Source of the DNA: Thalassospira australica
Lineage (GTDB): Bacteria > Pseudomonadota > Alphaproteobacteria > Rhodospirillales > Thalassospiraceae
Assembly (NCBI RefSeq): GCF_000763295.1
Contig: NZ_JRJE01000032.1
Location: forward strand, 682,001 to 746,000
Direction: 5' to 3'
DNA: 64,000 bases
The notes under the pieces were generated by a model. That model searched no databases and was not told where the DNA came from. It saw nothing but the letters and a program-made list of their open reading frames with translations. Of this stretch, positions 24,764-33,188 are shown one piece after another; position 1 is the first letter of the stretch, and every line of letters begins with the position of its first letter. A program made the translations under genes and the position numbers.

Positions 24764-26458
24764 GTGAAAAAATCGTATGTCTTGTTCCCCGTTAGCGGGG
24801 CCATTTTAGGCCTGCTCGCTTGGTATTTGACTGACAAAGTGTGGCATGATGCACCGTATCATTTTGATGCACCATCGACGTTTCTACTCACATTTTCGAT
24901 CGTACTGACGGTGAGCTATTGGCTGGGTAGCGGTTTACGCAGGCCAATTGTTGATGTTGTGTTTCTTTTCGTAACGGCCATTGTCGCAGCATTGCAGGTT
25001 TTTGCGTTGCAGAAACTTGTCGGTCTTGAAGACGTATCCATTATTTTTCGGGTGATGGTTTTCGCCTCAATCGTGATTTGGGTTGGAACAGCTATTGCGG
25101 CTTATCGAGTTTGGCAACCAGCTGCTGAGGGGGCAAAATGGTTGGCCGAGATGGTCCCCGAGATTTGGTCGATTAAAATCAGTTTGTTCATTGGCCAACT
25201 GGCAAGTAGCGCCATCTATCTGGTCACAATGGGATTGGCCTTTCTGCTTGAGCTGGTTGGGATTGAGCTGTTTCGCAAATGGTTAATGATGGACCGTGTC
25301 GAGCTTACCTTGATTGGTTTCTCTTTCGCGGTAGGCGTACTCGTCGCTCAGGAAAAACGAGCAATTTTGCGCCCGATACGCCACGTTGTCGCGTGGTTCT
25401 TCCGTATTCTTTATCCCTTGCAAGCAGTCGGGCTTACAGTGTTTCTTGTCGTTGCTGCTTCAGACGGTTTCAAAACCCTTCTTGATCATGACTTTAGCGT
25501 TTGGTGGGTCGTGACAGGGGCGGCTATCGGGTTGCTCTATCTGTTGTTCGGGGCCAGTCAACTCGAAAACAGCGATCAGAAGATCTATGGGAAGAAAGCC
25601 GATGTCGTGTTTCGCGCAAGCCTGTTCATTCCTCTGGCTCTGTCTGCGATTTCCGTCTACGCGATTTGGCAACCGGTTGAAATGTATGGTCTGACACCGT
25701 CACGTGTGTACGGTTTATGGATGACCTTAATGGTTTTTGCGGCTTCGTTGGTGTTGGTTCTGAGTATTCTTCTTAAAAAGGGGACTGGTACCGAGGCTGT
25801 TCGGGAGACGTTTGGGCGAATAGCGTTATGTTTTGGTGTGGGAGCATTTGTCGTTCATTTGCCGTTAATTGACCCTGTTACCATGTCGGCAAGAAGTCTG
25901 TCGGAGCGGTTGTCTGCGCAGGAGGAATTGAGCAAATCAGACCTTCAGTTTGCGGCAAGAGAGCTTGGCTTCCCGGGGGATGATATCCTCGTTCAGCAAG
26001 GCCTGTCGAAGCAAGAAATTGCCCAACTTGAAAAGCCAAGAACTCGATTGGACGAGGAACGCGAACTGGCAGAGCGGTTCAAGACATTTGACGGCATTTC
26101 GTTGTATCCGGCTTCATACGAAAATGCAGCGGAGGTGCGTAAAGAGATTTTGGAGAATCAGGAGTTCAATTCAAAAAATTGCTATCAAGAAAGGCAATGT
26201 GCCATCCTGATGACAGACCTGAATGCCGATGGCGTTGATGAAGCGATCTTTTTTCAAAGTGCGACCCAGATTGCTTTGCTGACCTTCGATCAGGCGGAAG
26301 GGAAGTGGGAGCGGGTTAATTCTAGTTTCTGGCGAAGTCCTGCAGTTGATTACGAGAAATTGCTAAGGGATATCGAGGCTGGAAACTACCGGTCTGAACC
26401 GCCAGTTTATAATGATATCATGATTGGTGACCAGCGTGTGCCCATGAACCCATACTAG
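24764..26458 (+). CDS. polytopic membrane protein, DUF4153-like
   Basis: Encodes 564 residues from a GTG at 24764. About eleven hydrophobic segments fill residues 5-385, followed by a soluble C-terminal region of about 170 residues. That region has LMTDLNADGVDEAIFFQSATQIALLTF, a calcium-like DxNxDGxDE loop of the FG-GAP/VCBS kind. The membrane part resembles DUF4153/DUF4173 proteins, but I am not certain. The gene is AT-richer than sdh and has different codon use, suggesting acquisition. Function is unknown. Confidence 0.65.
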   Translation: MKKSYVLFPVSGAILGLLAWYLTDKVWHDAPYHFDAPSTFLLTFSIVLTVSYWLGSGLRRPIVDVVFLFVTAIVAALQVFALQKLVGLEDVSIIFRVMVFASIVIWVGTAIAAYRVWQPAAEGAKWLAEMVPEIWSIKISLFIGQLASSAIYLVTMGLAFLLELVGIELFRKWLMMDRVELTLIGFSFAVGVLVAQEKRAILRPIRHVVAWFFRILYPLQAVGLTVFLVVAASDGFKTLLDHDFSVWWVVTGAAIGLLYLLFGASQLENSDQKIYGKKADVVFRASLFIPLALSAISVYAIWQPVEMYGLTPSRVYGLWMTLMVFAASLVLVLSILLKKGTGTEAVRETFGRIALCFGVGAFVVHLPLIDPVTMSARSLSERLSAQEELSKSDLQFAARELGFPGDDILVQQGLSKQEIAQLEKPRTRLDEERELAERFKTFDGISLYPASYENAAEVRKEILENQEFNSKNCYQERQCAILMTDLNADGVDEAIFFQSATQIALLTFDQAEGKWERVNSSFWRSPAVDYEKLLRDIEAGNYRSEPPVYNDIMIGDQRVPMNPY

Positions 26459-26608
26459 CTGTTGGCAAAGTTTTATATGTAACAAGGTTTTGTCTATCAG
26501 GATGTTAACCCGGAAATTACGCAATTGGGGTATGATAGGACTGTCTTGGAACCACCTGTATGGGGAATAATAAACTTGTTTGACCGTCGGCTGTTTCACA
26601 TCCAATCA

Positions 26609-27364
26609 ATGCGTGCCGTGATGGCCGTAGGCTTGTTGCTGGGCGTTTCTGCCTGCGGAGACACCAGTTCGAACTGGGAGCCGCAGGACATGTTCGCTGC
26701 TCCGACCGAGCAGAAGCTTGATGATCGTTATCGCGCAATGATTGATTTCAAGGCTCTGGCACGTGATGACGCGGGCAAGGAATATGCCGCCGGGCCAACA
26801 GCAACGGTTATCGGTGCGGTCGAGGATGCGGTGGCGATGTGTAACCAGGCCAATGCGCAAGGCTGCAAGGCAGTGCGGGTCGGGCTGACATGGGTTGATG
26901 GGCTTGATCAGGCCGCGATTGAAAGCGTGATCACATCCTATCGCGATACAATGACGGCAGAGGCCTATCAGGCCGCCGGGCAGGGTAATATGGGGGCGGC
27001 GAACTGGCTGGCCTATCATTATGCGGTGCGCGGTGAAAACCTGCAGGAGGCCGAACGCCTTGCCAAGCAGGCCTTGCAGGTGGCCCCCGATGATCCCGGT
27101 GCGCTTGATACCTATGGGCTGATTTTATATCGCCAAGGACGTTACGCCGAAGCGGAAGAAATCTTTATCCGCGTCAACAAGGCGATGCCGACTGCCGAAC
27201 ATATCGCCCATTTTGCTGACAATGCGTTGGCAATGGGCAAGACCGAAATGGCGCGTGCGGCCTATCAACGGGCATTACAGGCCGGGGCCGGGCCGGTTCT
27301 GTCGCAGACCATTCAGAAGCGCCTGTTGGCGCTCGATCTGCAGGACGGGGCAAATTCCAAGTAG
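26609..27364 (+). CDS. TPR-repeat lipoprotein
   Basis: Encodes 251 residues from the ATG at 26609; the frame is open from 26525 and starts further upstream are possible. MRAVMAVGLLLGVSAC is a short lipoprotein signal with the lipidated Cys at residue 16. Near residues 145-225 there are two or three TPR units (EAERLAKQALQVAPDDPGALDTYGLILYRQGRYAEAEEIF, cited here in parts: QALQVAPDDPGALDTYGLI and GRYAEAEEIFIRVNKAMP). It is probably periplasmic and protein-binding. The partner is unknown. It converges with a minus-strand orphan 19 bases away. Confidence 0.65.
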   Translation: MRAVMAVGLLLGVSACGDTSSNWEPQDMFAAPTEQKLDDRYRAMIDFKALARDDAGKEYAAGPTATVIGAVEDAVAMCNQANAQGCKAVRVGLTWVDGLDQAAIESVITSYRDTMTAEAYQAAGQGNMGAANWLAYHYAVRGENLQEAERLAKQALQVAPDDPGALDTYGLILYRQGRYAEAEEIFIRVNKAMPTAEHIAHFADNALAMGKTEMARAAYQRALQAGAGPVLSQTIQKRLLALDLQDGANSK

Positions 27365-27383
27365 ATGCTGACCCAACTGAGGG

Positions 27384-27788
27384 TCAGTTTTGAGTCGGTT
27401 CTGTTATCCAAGAATCAATGTTCTGAGCAATAGGCACGCCAGGATGAGTGTTCTCGCCTGCCCAGATTGCAAAGTCCTGTGCGATCTTCGGTAGGCCATA
27501 ACCACCCGATCTCTTAACGCTAGCAATTGCTGGCCGGAACGTTCTTTTGTTTGCGTATATGAGAACCAAAGCCCAAAATGTTATCGCGAGACGAGCCTTT
27601 TCACTTGCGTTAATCTTTTCGGCCTCTTCAGCGCATAGCTCGAAAATCGCCGTGTACGCTTGCTGTTGGCCACTATGTGAGAACCACGGGACCCTCGGCA
27701 ACTTTCCTTCAATTTCAGAATAAATAGAAGCAGCTTGCTCGGCAACCTGACCTTGATTATCAGGCGTGAATTCTAGCTTTTCATCCAT
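27384..27788 (-). CDS. hypothetical protein
   Basis: Encodes 134 residues (MDEKLEFTPDNQGQVAEQAASI). It is mainly helical and soluble, with no signal or membrane segment. I recognise no family. It is AT-richer than the allA operon that precedes it on the same strand (gap of 30 bp), so it may be a late insertion or the operon's tail. Confidence 0.55.
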   Translation of the reverse strand: MDEKLEFTPDNQGQVAEQAASIYSEIEGKLPRVPWFSHSGQQQAYTAIFELCAEEAEKINASEKARLAITFWALVLIYANKRTFRPAIASVKRSGGYGLPKIAQDFAIWAGENTHPGVPIAQNIDSWITEPTQN

Positions 27789-27818
27789 TTTTACTATTTC
27801 CTTACAGAACCCATGGAG

Positions 27819-28325
27819 TTACGCCCAATCAAGGGTGATGACCGCGCCATCAACCAGTGGCAGGTCAACTTCATTCAGGTTTTCCCCCGGACCTGATCGA
27901 TCGACGATCAGAAAATCGCTGTCTTCTTCAAGCACCAGAAGCGGGTGATGCCAGACGTTTTTGGCATAGGTTACCCCCTGGGTTCCATCGGTGATGAAGG
28001 CGCGCAGGTCTTCGGGTTTTGGGGTGTCGGTTCCCGATGCGACAACGATCAGGAATTTTTGCCCGGCAAGCGGGATGAAGGCCTGTGATCCCAGCGGATG
28101 ACGTTCCATCATCTTGATTTCAATCGGCTTTGGTCGGGGCGTTCCGCGAAAGATGCTGATGATCGGGGCGCCGTCCTCATCCCCGACATCGACGCGCGAG
28201 ATATCATGGAACCGGGTCGTGGTGCCCTGATTGATCTTGTAGGCATCACGTGCGGTGGCGGTTGAGATGACCTCGCCAAACGGGGCGAAGGCATCCGGGG
28301 TTAGATGTTCGATGGGTAGCTGCAT
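27819..28325 (-). CDS. allA: ureidoglycolate lyase
   Basis: Encodes 168 residues from the ATG at 28325. The AllA cupin motifs are present: PEAFAPFGEVI-type start (LTPDAFAPFGEVIST), FRGTPRPKPIEIKMMERHPLGSQAF, and KNVWHHPLLVLEEDSDFLIVDR. It splits ureidoglycolate into glyoxylate and urea. It lies 12 bases after allantoicase on the same strand and is the last enzyme in the minus-strand unit puuE-uraD-alc-allA. Confidence 0.92.
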   Translation of the reverse strand: MQLPIEHLTPDAFAPFGEVISTATARDAYKINQGTTTRFHDISRVDVGDEDGAPIISIFRGTPRPKPIEIKMMERHPLGSQAFIPLAGQKFLIVVASGTDTPKPEDLRAFITDGTQGVTYAKNVWHHPLLVLEEDSDFLIVDRSGPGENLNEVDLPLVDGAVITLDWA

Positions 28326-28337
28326 CAATCTGCCCCG

Positions 28338-29354
28338 TTACTTTGTCGGCTTGCCAAGGATGCGCAGACGGCTGATGCCGCCATCGGGGATCGAATTCAC
28401 CCGCAGGTGGGTGACCGGGCCATTGACGGTGAGCGCGGATGCGTCAAATTCATGAATGTGATCTGCCTGCATTTTGCTTTCGGGAAGGATGGTTGACCAG
28501 AACATCGAGCGGGCCCGAAGCGACTTGTCCTTTTCACCATCCACAAAGGCACCCTGAATGGAAACGCGGTCGGGATAGTTGCCCTTGAAGTGGCAGGTAT
28601 CGACGATGATTTTTTCGATCTCTCCGGGATGGCCAAGTTCGACAAGCAGCCATTCATTGCCCGGTTCACGACGGCGGCTGGTTTCCCAGCCATCGCCCAT
28701 ATTGACCCCGCGCCCCGGTGACAGAATGGCATTCGGATTGCCGTAATGGGCATCTGACCAGTCAACAACCACGCCGCCATTGATCATGGCAGCCAGATCG
28801 ACCTGTTCGCCCTTGGCGGCCATTTCCGTCCAGTCGCGGTTCGGGCGACCGTAAACACGCAGGCGGGCGACACCGCCATCAGGATAAATGTGCAGGCGGA
28901 CATGGGTGTAAATGGCATCCGATGTCACATCGGCATAGTGATGCGCACTCGCCCCAAGGCCCATCGGGGCAACGATTTCATCCCATTTGGTGTCATCGCC
29001 GGGATCGCCGTCCGGGCAATAGCTGCCTTCAAGCGAGGCTGCGGGCGGGAAGTTGCCGGTGAAGTGGCTGGTGTCGATATCCACACCATGAATACGCCCG
29101 GATGTTGCCAGACGGACCACGCAGTAATCATGGCCTTCGACGCGTTTGCGGCGGCTTTCCCAGCCATCCATCCATTTGCCGTGATCGTCATAGCGATCAG
29201 GATAAAACACCGCATCGGCCGTTTGCAGCATACGCTGTTTGTCGGCAAAGAAATCGTCGGTGGCAAAGATGGCCTCTGCGCCCAGACGTTCATCGGCCAG
29301 ATTGACAAATCGACGTGTAAATTCCGGTGCGTCGGTGTTTTCCAGATGGCTCAT
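28338..29354 (-). CDS. alc: allantoicase
   Basis: Encodes 338 residues with two similar jelly-roll halves (about 20-175 and 200-335), typical of allantoicase. Each half carries [13 protein letters not shown] / [14 protein letters not shown] and a [12 protein letters not shown]- or [13 protein letters not shown]-type segment. It converts allantoate to ureidoglycolate and urea. It lies between uraD and allA on the same strand; the product feeds directly into AllA. Confidence 0.93.
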   Translation of the reverse strand: MSHLENTDAPEFTRRFVNLADERLGAEAIFATDDFFADKQRMLQTADAVFYPDRYDDHGKWMDGWESRRKRVEGHDYCVVRLATSGRIHGVDIDTSHFTGNFPPAASLEGSYCPDGDPGDDTKWDEIVAPMGLGASAHHYADVTSDAIYTHVRLHIYPDGGVARLRVYGRPNRDWTEMAAKGEQVDLAAMINGGVVVDWSDAHYGNPNAILSPGRGVNMGDGWETSRRREPGNEWLLVELGHPGEIEKIIVDTCHFKGNYPDRVSIQGAFVDGEKDKSLRARSMFWSTILPESKMQADHIHEFDASALTVNGPVTHLRVNSIPDGGISRLRILGKPTK

Positions 29355-29423
29355 GGTGTTAAAATCCTGATTTTGTCGTTTATTATTCGGTGATCAATCG
29401 GGTCAGCGTGCTTTGATGCCGTG

Positions 29424-29951
29424 TTACAGCGCTTCGAGGCGCAATTTGGCAATGCGGTGAACCTGATTGATCGCCTCGTTGAATTCGGTTTCGGGATCGT
29501 TTTTTACGCGCCGCTCGAACGCTTCGAGGATGTCGGTGCGATGATATCCCTTGACCGCAAAGATGAACGGAAAGCCGAACTTCTGTTTATAGAGATCATT
29601 GAGCTCGGTAAAGCGGGCAAGTTCTTCGGGCGTGCATTGATCAAGCCCGGCACCCTTTTGTTCGCTTTGTGATGACTCGGTCAAATCGGCCAGTGCGAGC
29701 TTGCCCGCCAGATCAGGGTGGGCGCGCAAAAGTGAGAGTTTGTCATCATCAACCGCGCCATTGACCACAGCCGCCATGGCATCGGACAAGGCCGCAGGCG
29801 TGTCGAGATCCTTTGCGATGCCGCGCTCATAGAGCTGATGGGCGACCCAGGGGGAATGTTCATAGACCCAGCCATAGAGCGACACGAGTGCGCTTTCGGC
29901 CAAGGTGCTCGGCGGGCGAGTTTCAAACAGGGATTGAGTGGTTTCTGTCAT
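29424..29951 (-). CDS. uraD: OHCU decarboxylase
   Basis: Encodes 175 residues. LRAHPDLAGKLALADLTESSQSEQ and FTELNDLYKQKFGFPFIFAVKG match 2-oxo-4-hydroxy-4-carboxy-5-ureidoimidazoline decarboxylase; the catalytic His is in AHPDLAG. It converts OHCU stereospecifically to S-allantoin. It follows puuE by 24 bases in the minus-strand unit. Its partner, HIU hydrolase, is encoded on the opposite strand at 31330. Confidence 0.93.
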   Translation of the reverse strand: MTETTQSLFETRPPSTLAESALVSLYGWVYEHSPWVAHQLYERGIAKDLDTPAALSDAMAAVVNGAVDDDKLSLLRAHPDLAGKLALADLTESSQSEQKGAGLDQCTPEELARFTELNDLYKQKFGFPFIFAVKGYHRTDILEAFERRVKNDPETEFNEAINQVHRIAKLRLEAL

Positions 29952-29975
29952 TGGGACCTTGTGTTCTTTTTTTAA

Positions 29976-30890
29976 TCAGCCGCCAAAGGGATGATGTTCG
30001 CGCCAGTGGCGTGCAATATCAATCCGGCGGGCAAACCAGACATTGTCATGGCTTTGGACATAATCAACAAAGCGCTTCAGCGCTGCGAACCGGCCCGGAC
30101 GCCCGACCAGACGGCAATGCAGGCCGATCGACATCATGCGCGGGGTTTCAGCACCTTCGTCATAAAGCGTGTCGAAGCTGTCCTTGAGATACTGGAAATA
30201 CTGTTCGCCGGAATTGAAACCCTGCATGGCGGCAAAGCGCATGTCGTTGGCATCAAGGGTGTAGGGCACGATCAGGTGCGGCGTTTCTGTCTGGGTGCTC
30301 CAGAACGGAAGTTCGTCGCTGTAATCATCGGCGTCATAAAGGAACCCACCTTCTTCTGCCACCAGACGGCGGGTATTGGGGCTGGTGCGCCCGGTGTACC
30401 AGCCAAGCGGGCGTTCGCCCGTCACATCCTTGATGATTTCAATCGCCGTGTGCAGGTGTTCGCGTTCCTGATCCTCGGCCATGTATTGGTAATCAATCCA
30501 GCGATAGCCGTGCGAGCAAATCTCGTGGCCGTCTTTCATTGCGACTTCGCCGACCCTTGGGTGGCGGGCAAGCGCCATGGCAACCGCAAAGATCGTGATT
30601 GGAATCTGGCGTTCGCGGAACAGGTTCAGGATGCGCCAGACACCGACCCGCGAACCATATTCATAGATCGACTCCATGCTCATATGGCGGACACCTTCGC
30701 GCATGTCGGCCCCAATGATTTCAGACAGGAAGGCCTCCGAGGCCTTGTCGCCATGCAGGATGCAGTTTTCACCGCCTTCTTCGTAATTCAACACGAACTG
30801 AACCGCGACACGCGCCTTGTTCGGCCAGTTGGCCTTGGGCGGGTTTTCCCCATAACCGATTAAATCGCGCGCATATGTCTGGTCGTTCAT
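29976..30890 (-). CDS. puuE: allantoinase, polysaccharide-deacetylase type
   Basis: Encodes 304 residues from the ATG at 30890, preceded by AGGAGAAGG; the longer frame to 30989 has no ribosome site. RDLIGYGENPPKANWPNKAR, FVLNYEEGGE, MKDGHEICSHGYRW (metal His) and GWYTGRTSPNTRRL are typical of PuuE, which is unrelated to the DAL1/AllB amidohydrolases and needs no added metal in known cases. It opens allantoin to allantoate. It is the first gene of the minus-strand unit and divergent from uraH. Confidence 0.93.
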   Translation of the reverse strand: MNDQTYARDLIGYGENPPKANWPNKARVAVQFVLNYEEGGENCILHGDKASEAFLSEIIGADMREGVRHMSMESIYEYGSRVGVWRILNLFRERQIPITIFAVAMALARHPRVGEVAMKDGHEICSHGYRWIDYQYMAEDQEREHLHTAIEIIKDVTGERPLGWYTGRTSPNTRRLVAEEGGFLYDADDYSDELPFWSTQTETPHLIVPYTLDANDMRFAAMQGFNSGEQYFQYLKDSFDTLYDEGAETPRMMSIGLHCRLVGRPGRFAALKRFVDYVQSHDNVWFARRIDIARHWREHHPFGG

Positions 30891-31329
30891 GCGAACCTTC
30901 TCCTGAATTCTGTGGGATTGATCCCGTACGCCCGGCTTTGTTGTCGAGCCTGTTTGGTGTAGCATTAACCATTGGCCGCAGTGCAGCAAGAAAGAAACCT
31001 GTGCGTTAGAGGCCTACGACGTGCCGCACTATCAAGACTGTTTTGATAATGTTCCTGGACGGGATCAGATTTGAGCCACGTTTTTCGCGGTCTATCAAGG
31101 CATTTCGCCTGCGTTTCCGTTCATAGTGCCTGAAACTGCTGTATTCGTTTTTCAAAGAATTGTTGATATAGTTTCACTTTATCGCCTCTTTCCCCCGGAC
31201 GGGGTGTAATGCGACGATTTTAAATCGCTTAAAAATTGGTTCGGCACAAAACACAAACAGAATGCCGACCACGGGGAGAAGCGACCGCTCATATAAATAG
31301 AATTAAGAGAACGAGAGAGGAGGCCCGGC
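30891..31329. promoter_or_regulatory. divergent control region between puuE and uraH-xdh
   Basis: This 439-base gap holds no gene that I can support. It contains a perfect small palindrome CGATTT-T-AAATCG at 31215-31227, a CCCC-rich/GGGG hairpin near 31193-31206 and several AT-rich stretches that could serve promoters in both directions. No sigma-54 match was seen. A regulator site is likely because both flanking units belong to one pathway. Confidence 0.4.
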
Positions 31330-31683
31330 ATGGGACGACTGACCACCCATGTACTGGATACGGCGAAAGGCTGCCCGGCTGCTGGAATCCGCATTGAGCT
31401 GCATCGCTTTGGCAATGGCCATGATGATATGGTTGCCGAGGCGGTAACCAATGCCGATGGCCGCACCGACAAGCCGATGCTTGAAGGCGCCTCGTTCAAA
31501 CCGGGGCAGTATCAGCTTGTTTTCCATGCTGGTGACTATCTGGATGCCAGCGGTGCCGAGCTTCCCGATCCTAAATTCCTGGATCAGGTCGTGATCCGCT
31601 TCGGAATTTCCGACGGGCAGGCGCATTATCATGTGCCGCTGTTGCTGTCGCCGTTTGGCTATTCCACCTATCGCGGCAGCTGA
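31330..31683 (+). CDS. uraH: 5-hydroxyisourate hydrolase (transthyretin-like)
   Basis: Encodes 117 residues. It starts MGRLTTHVLDTAKGCPAAGI (His in LTTHVLD) and ends YHVPLLLSPFGYSTYRGS, the YRGS C-terminus that distinguishes HIU hydrolases from transthyretin. It converts 5-hydroxyisourate to OHCU. It lies 8 bases upstream of xdhA and is the first gene of the plus-strand unit. GAGAGAGGAGG precedes the ATG. Confidence 0.95.
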   Translation: MGRLTTHVLDTAKGCPAAGIRIELHRFGNGHDDMVAEAVTNADGRTDKPMLEGASFKPGQYQLVFHAGDYLDASGAELPDPKFLDQVVIRFGISDGQAHYHVPLLLSPFGYSTYRGS

Positions 31684-31691
31684 GGTCAGAC

Positions 31692-33188
31692 ATGGCAAGT
31701 GCGACCGGATCCCTTCGTTCTGATATCCGTTTCCTGCTGGGAGACGAGGAACGCAGCCTGCGCGATATTGATCCGCAGATGACGGTTCTTGAATATCTGC
31801 GCCTTGATGAGCGCAAGGTCGGCACCAAGGAAGGCTGTGCCGAGGGGGATTGCGGCGCCTGCACGGTTGTTCTAGGCGAACCGGATGACAAGGGCGGCAT
31901 GGCGTACCGCACGGTCAATGCCTGTATCCAGTTTGTCCCGACCCTTGATGGCAAGCAGCTTTTGACCGTCGAGCACCTTAAATCCACCGATGGCACCCTG
32001 CATCCGGTGCAGCAGGCGATGGTCGACACCCACGGTTCGCAATGCGGTTTCTGCACGCCGGGTTTTGTCATGAGCCTGTATCAGCTGTGGCTTGATGGTG
32101 GCGAGGATGACCGGGGTGCGATCAATGATGCGTTGGCCGGGAACCTGTGCCGCTGCACCGGCTATGGCCCGATTATCGAGGCTGCGCGCAAGGCAGGTGG
32201 TGTTGCCGCCAATGACAGTGCAGAGCAAAAACGCCGGGCTGATATTGCCGCCAAACTGACCGCGATGGTCGCGGATGAAGGCACGCTTGCACTTGAACAT
32301 CCGGCGGGGCGTTATTTTGCGCCGCGCACGTCGGACGAACTTGCCGAACTGCTGGTAGCGCACCCGGATGCGACGGTTCTGGCCGGGGGCACGGATGTCG
32401 GGCTTTGGGTGACCAAGATGCTCAAGCGTCTTGATCCGATCATTTACATTGGCGATGTCGCCGATATCCAATCGGTTTATGAAACCGAAGATGCGCTGAT
32501 TATCGGGGCGGGTGTGACCTATAGCCGGGCGCATGAGGCGCTGGGACGGGTGGCAAGTGATGTTGGCGAACTTGTGCGCCGCATCGGATCACGGCAAATC
32601 CGTAATGCCGGGACTTTGGGCGGCAATATTGCCAACGGTTCGCCGATTGGTGACACGCCGCCAGCATTGATCGCGTTGGGTGCGAAGATCGTTTTGCGCA
32701 TGGGCGATGTCCGGCGTGAAGTGCCGCTCGAAGAATTCTTTATCACCTATGGCAAGCAGGACCGGGTTGCGGGCGAGTTTGTTGAAAGCGTGATTGTGCC
32801 CAAAACCAAAAATGGGCTGGTGTTCAAGGCTTATAAAATCTCCAAACGGTTTGACCAGGATATCACGGCTGTCTTGGCGGCCTTTGCGATCAAGGTCGAC
32901 GATTCGGGCAAGGTTTCGGAATTCCGCGCGGCGTTTGGTGGTATGGCAGGAACGCCGATGCGGGCCAAAAAATGCGAAGCAGCTTTGATTGGCAAGGATT
33001 GGAATGAAGCCAACCTTAATGCCGCACAAGTGGCACTGGCCAACGAATTTGAGCCGATGAGCGATATGCGTGCCTCCAAGGAATATCGCATGTTGGTGGC
33101 GCAAAACCTGTTGACCAAGCTGTTTATCGAAACCAGTGCGCCCGACGTTGCCACCCGCCTTGTTGGCAAGGAGGCCGCCCATGTCTGA
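31692..33188 (+). CDS. xdhA: xanthine dehydrogenase small subunit
   Basis: Encodes 498 residues. The plant-type [2Fe-2S] domain has its Cys in KEGCAEGDCGACTVV; the second, four-helix [2Fe-2S] domain has CGFCTPGFVMS and LCRCTGYGPI. A FAD domain follows (VLAGGTDVGLWVTKML, GGNIANGSPIGDTPP) with the C-terminal CO dehydrogenase flavoprotein domain. It passes electrons from molybdenum to NAD. Its end overlaps xdhB by eight bases. Confidence 0.96.
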   Translation: MASATGSLRSDIRFLLGDEERSLRDIDPQMTVLEYLRLDERKVGTKEGCAEGDCGACTVVLGEPDDKGGMAYRTVNACIQFVPTLDGKQLLTVEHLKSTDGTLHPVQQAMVDTHGSQCGFCTPGFVMSLYQLWLDGGEDDRGAINDALAGNLCRCTGYGPIIEAARKAGGVAANDSAEQKRRADIAAKLTAMVADEGTLALEHPAGRYFAPRTSDELAELLVAHPDATVLAGGTDVGLWVTKMLKRLDPIIYIGDVADIQSVYETEDALIIGAGVTYSRAHEALGRVASDVGELVRRIGSRQIRNAGTLGGNIANGSPIGDTPPALIALGAKIVLRMGDVRREVPLEEFFITYGKQDRVAGEFVESVIVPKTKNGLVFKAYKISKRFDQDITAVLAAFAIKVDDSGKVSEFRAAFGGMAGTPMRAKKCEAALIGKDWNEANLNAAQVALANEFEPMSDMRASKEYRMLVAQNLLTKLFIETSAPDVATRLVGKEAAHV

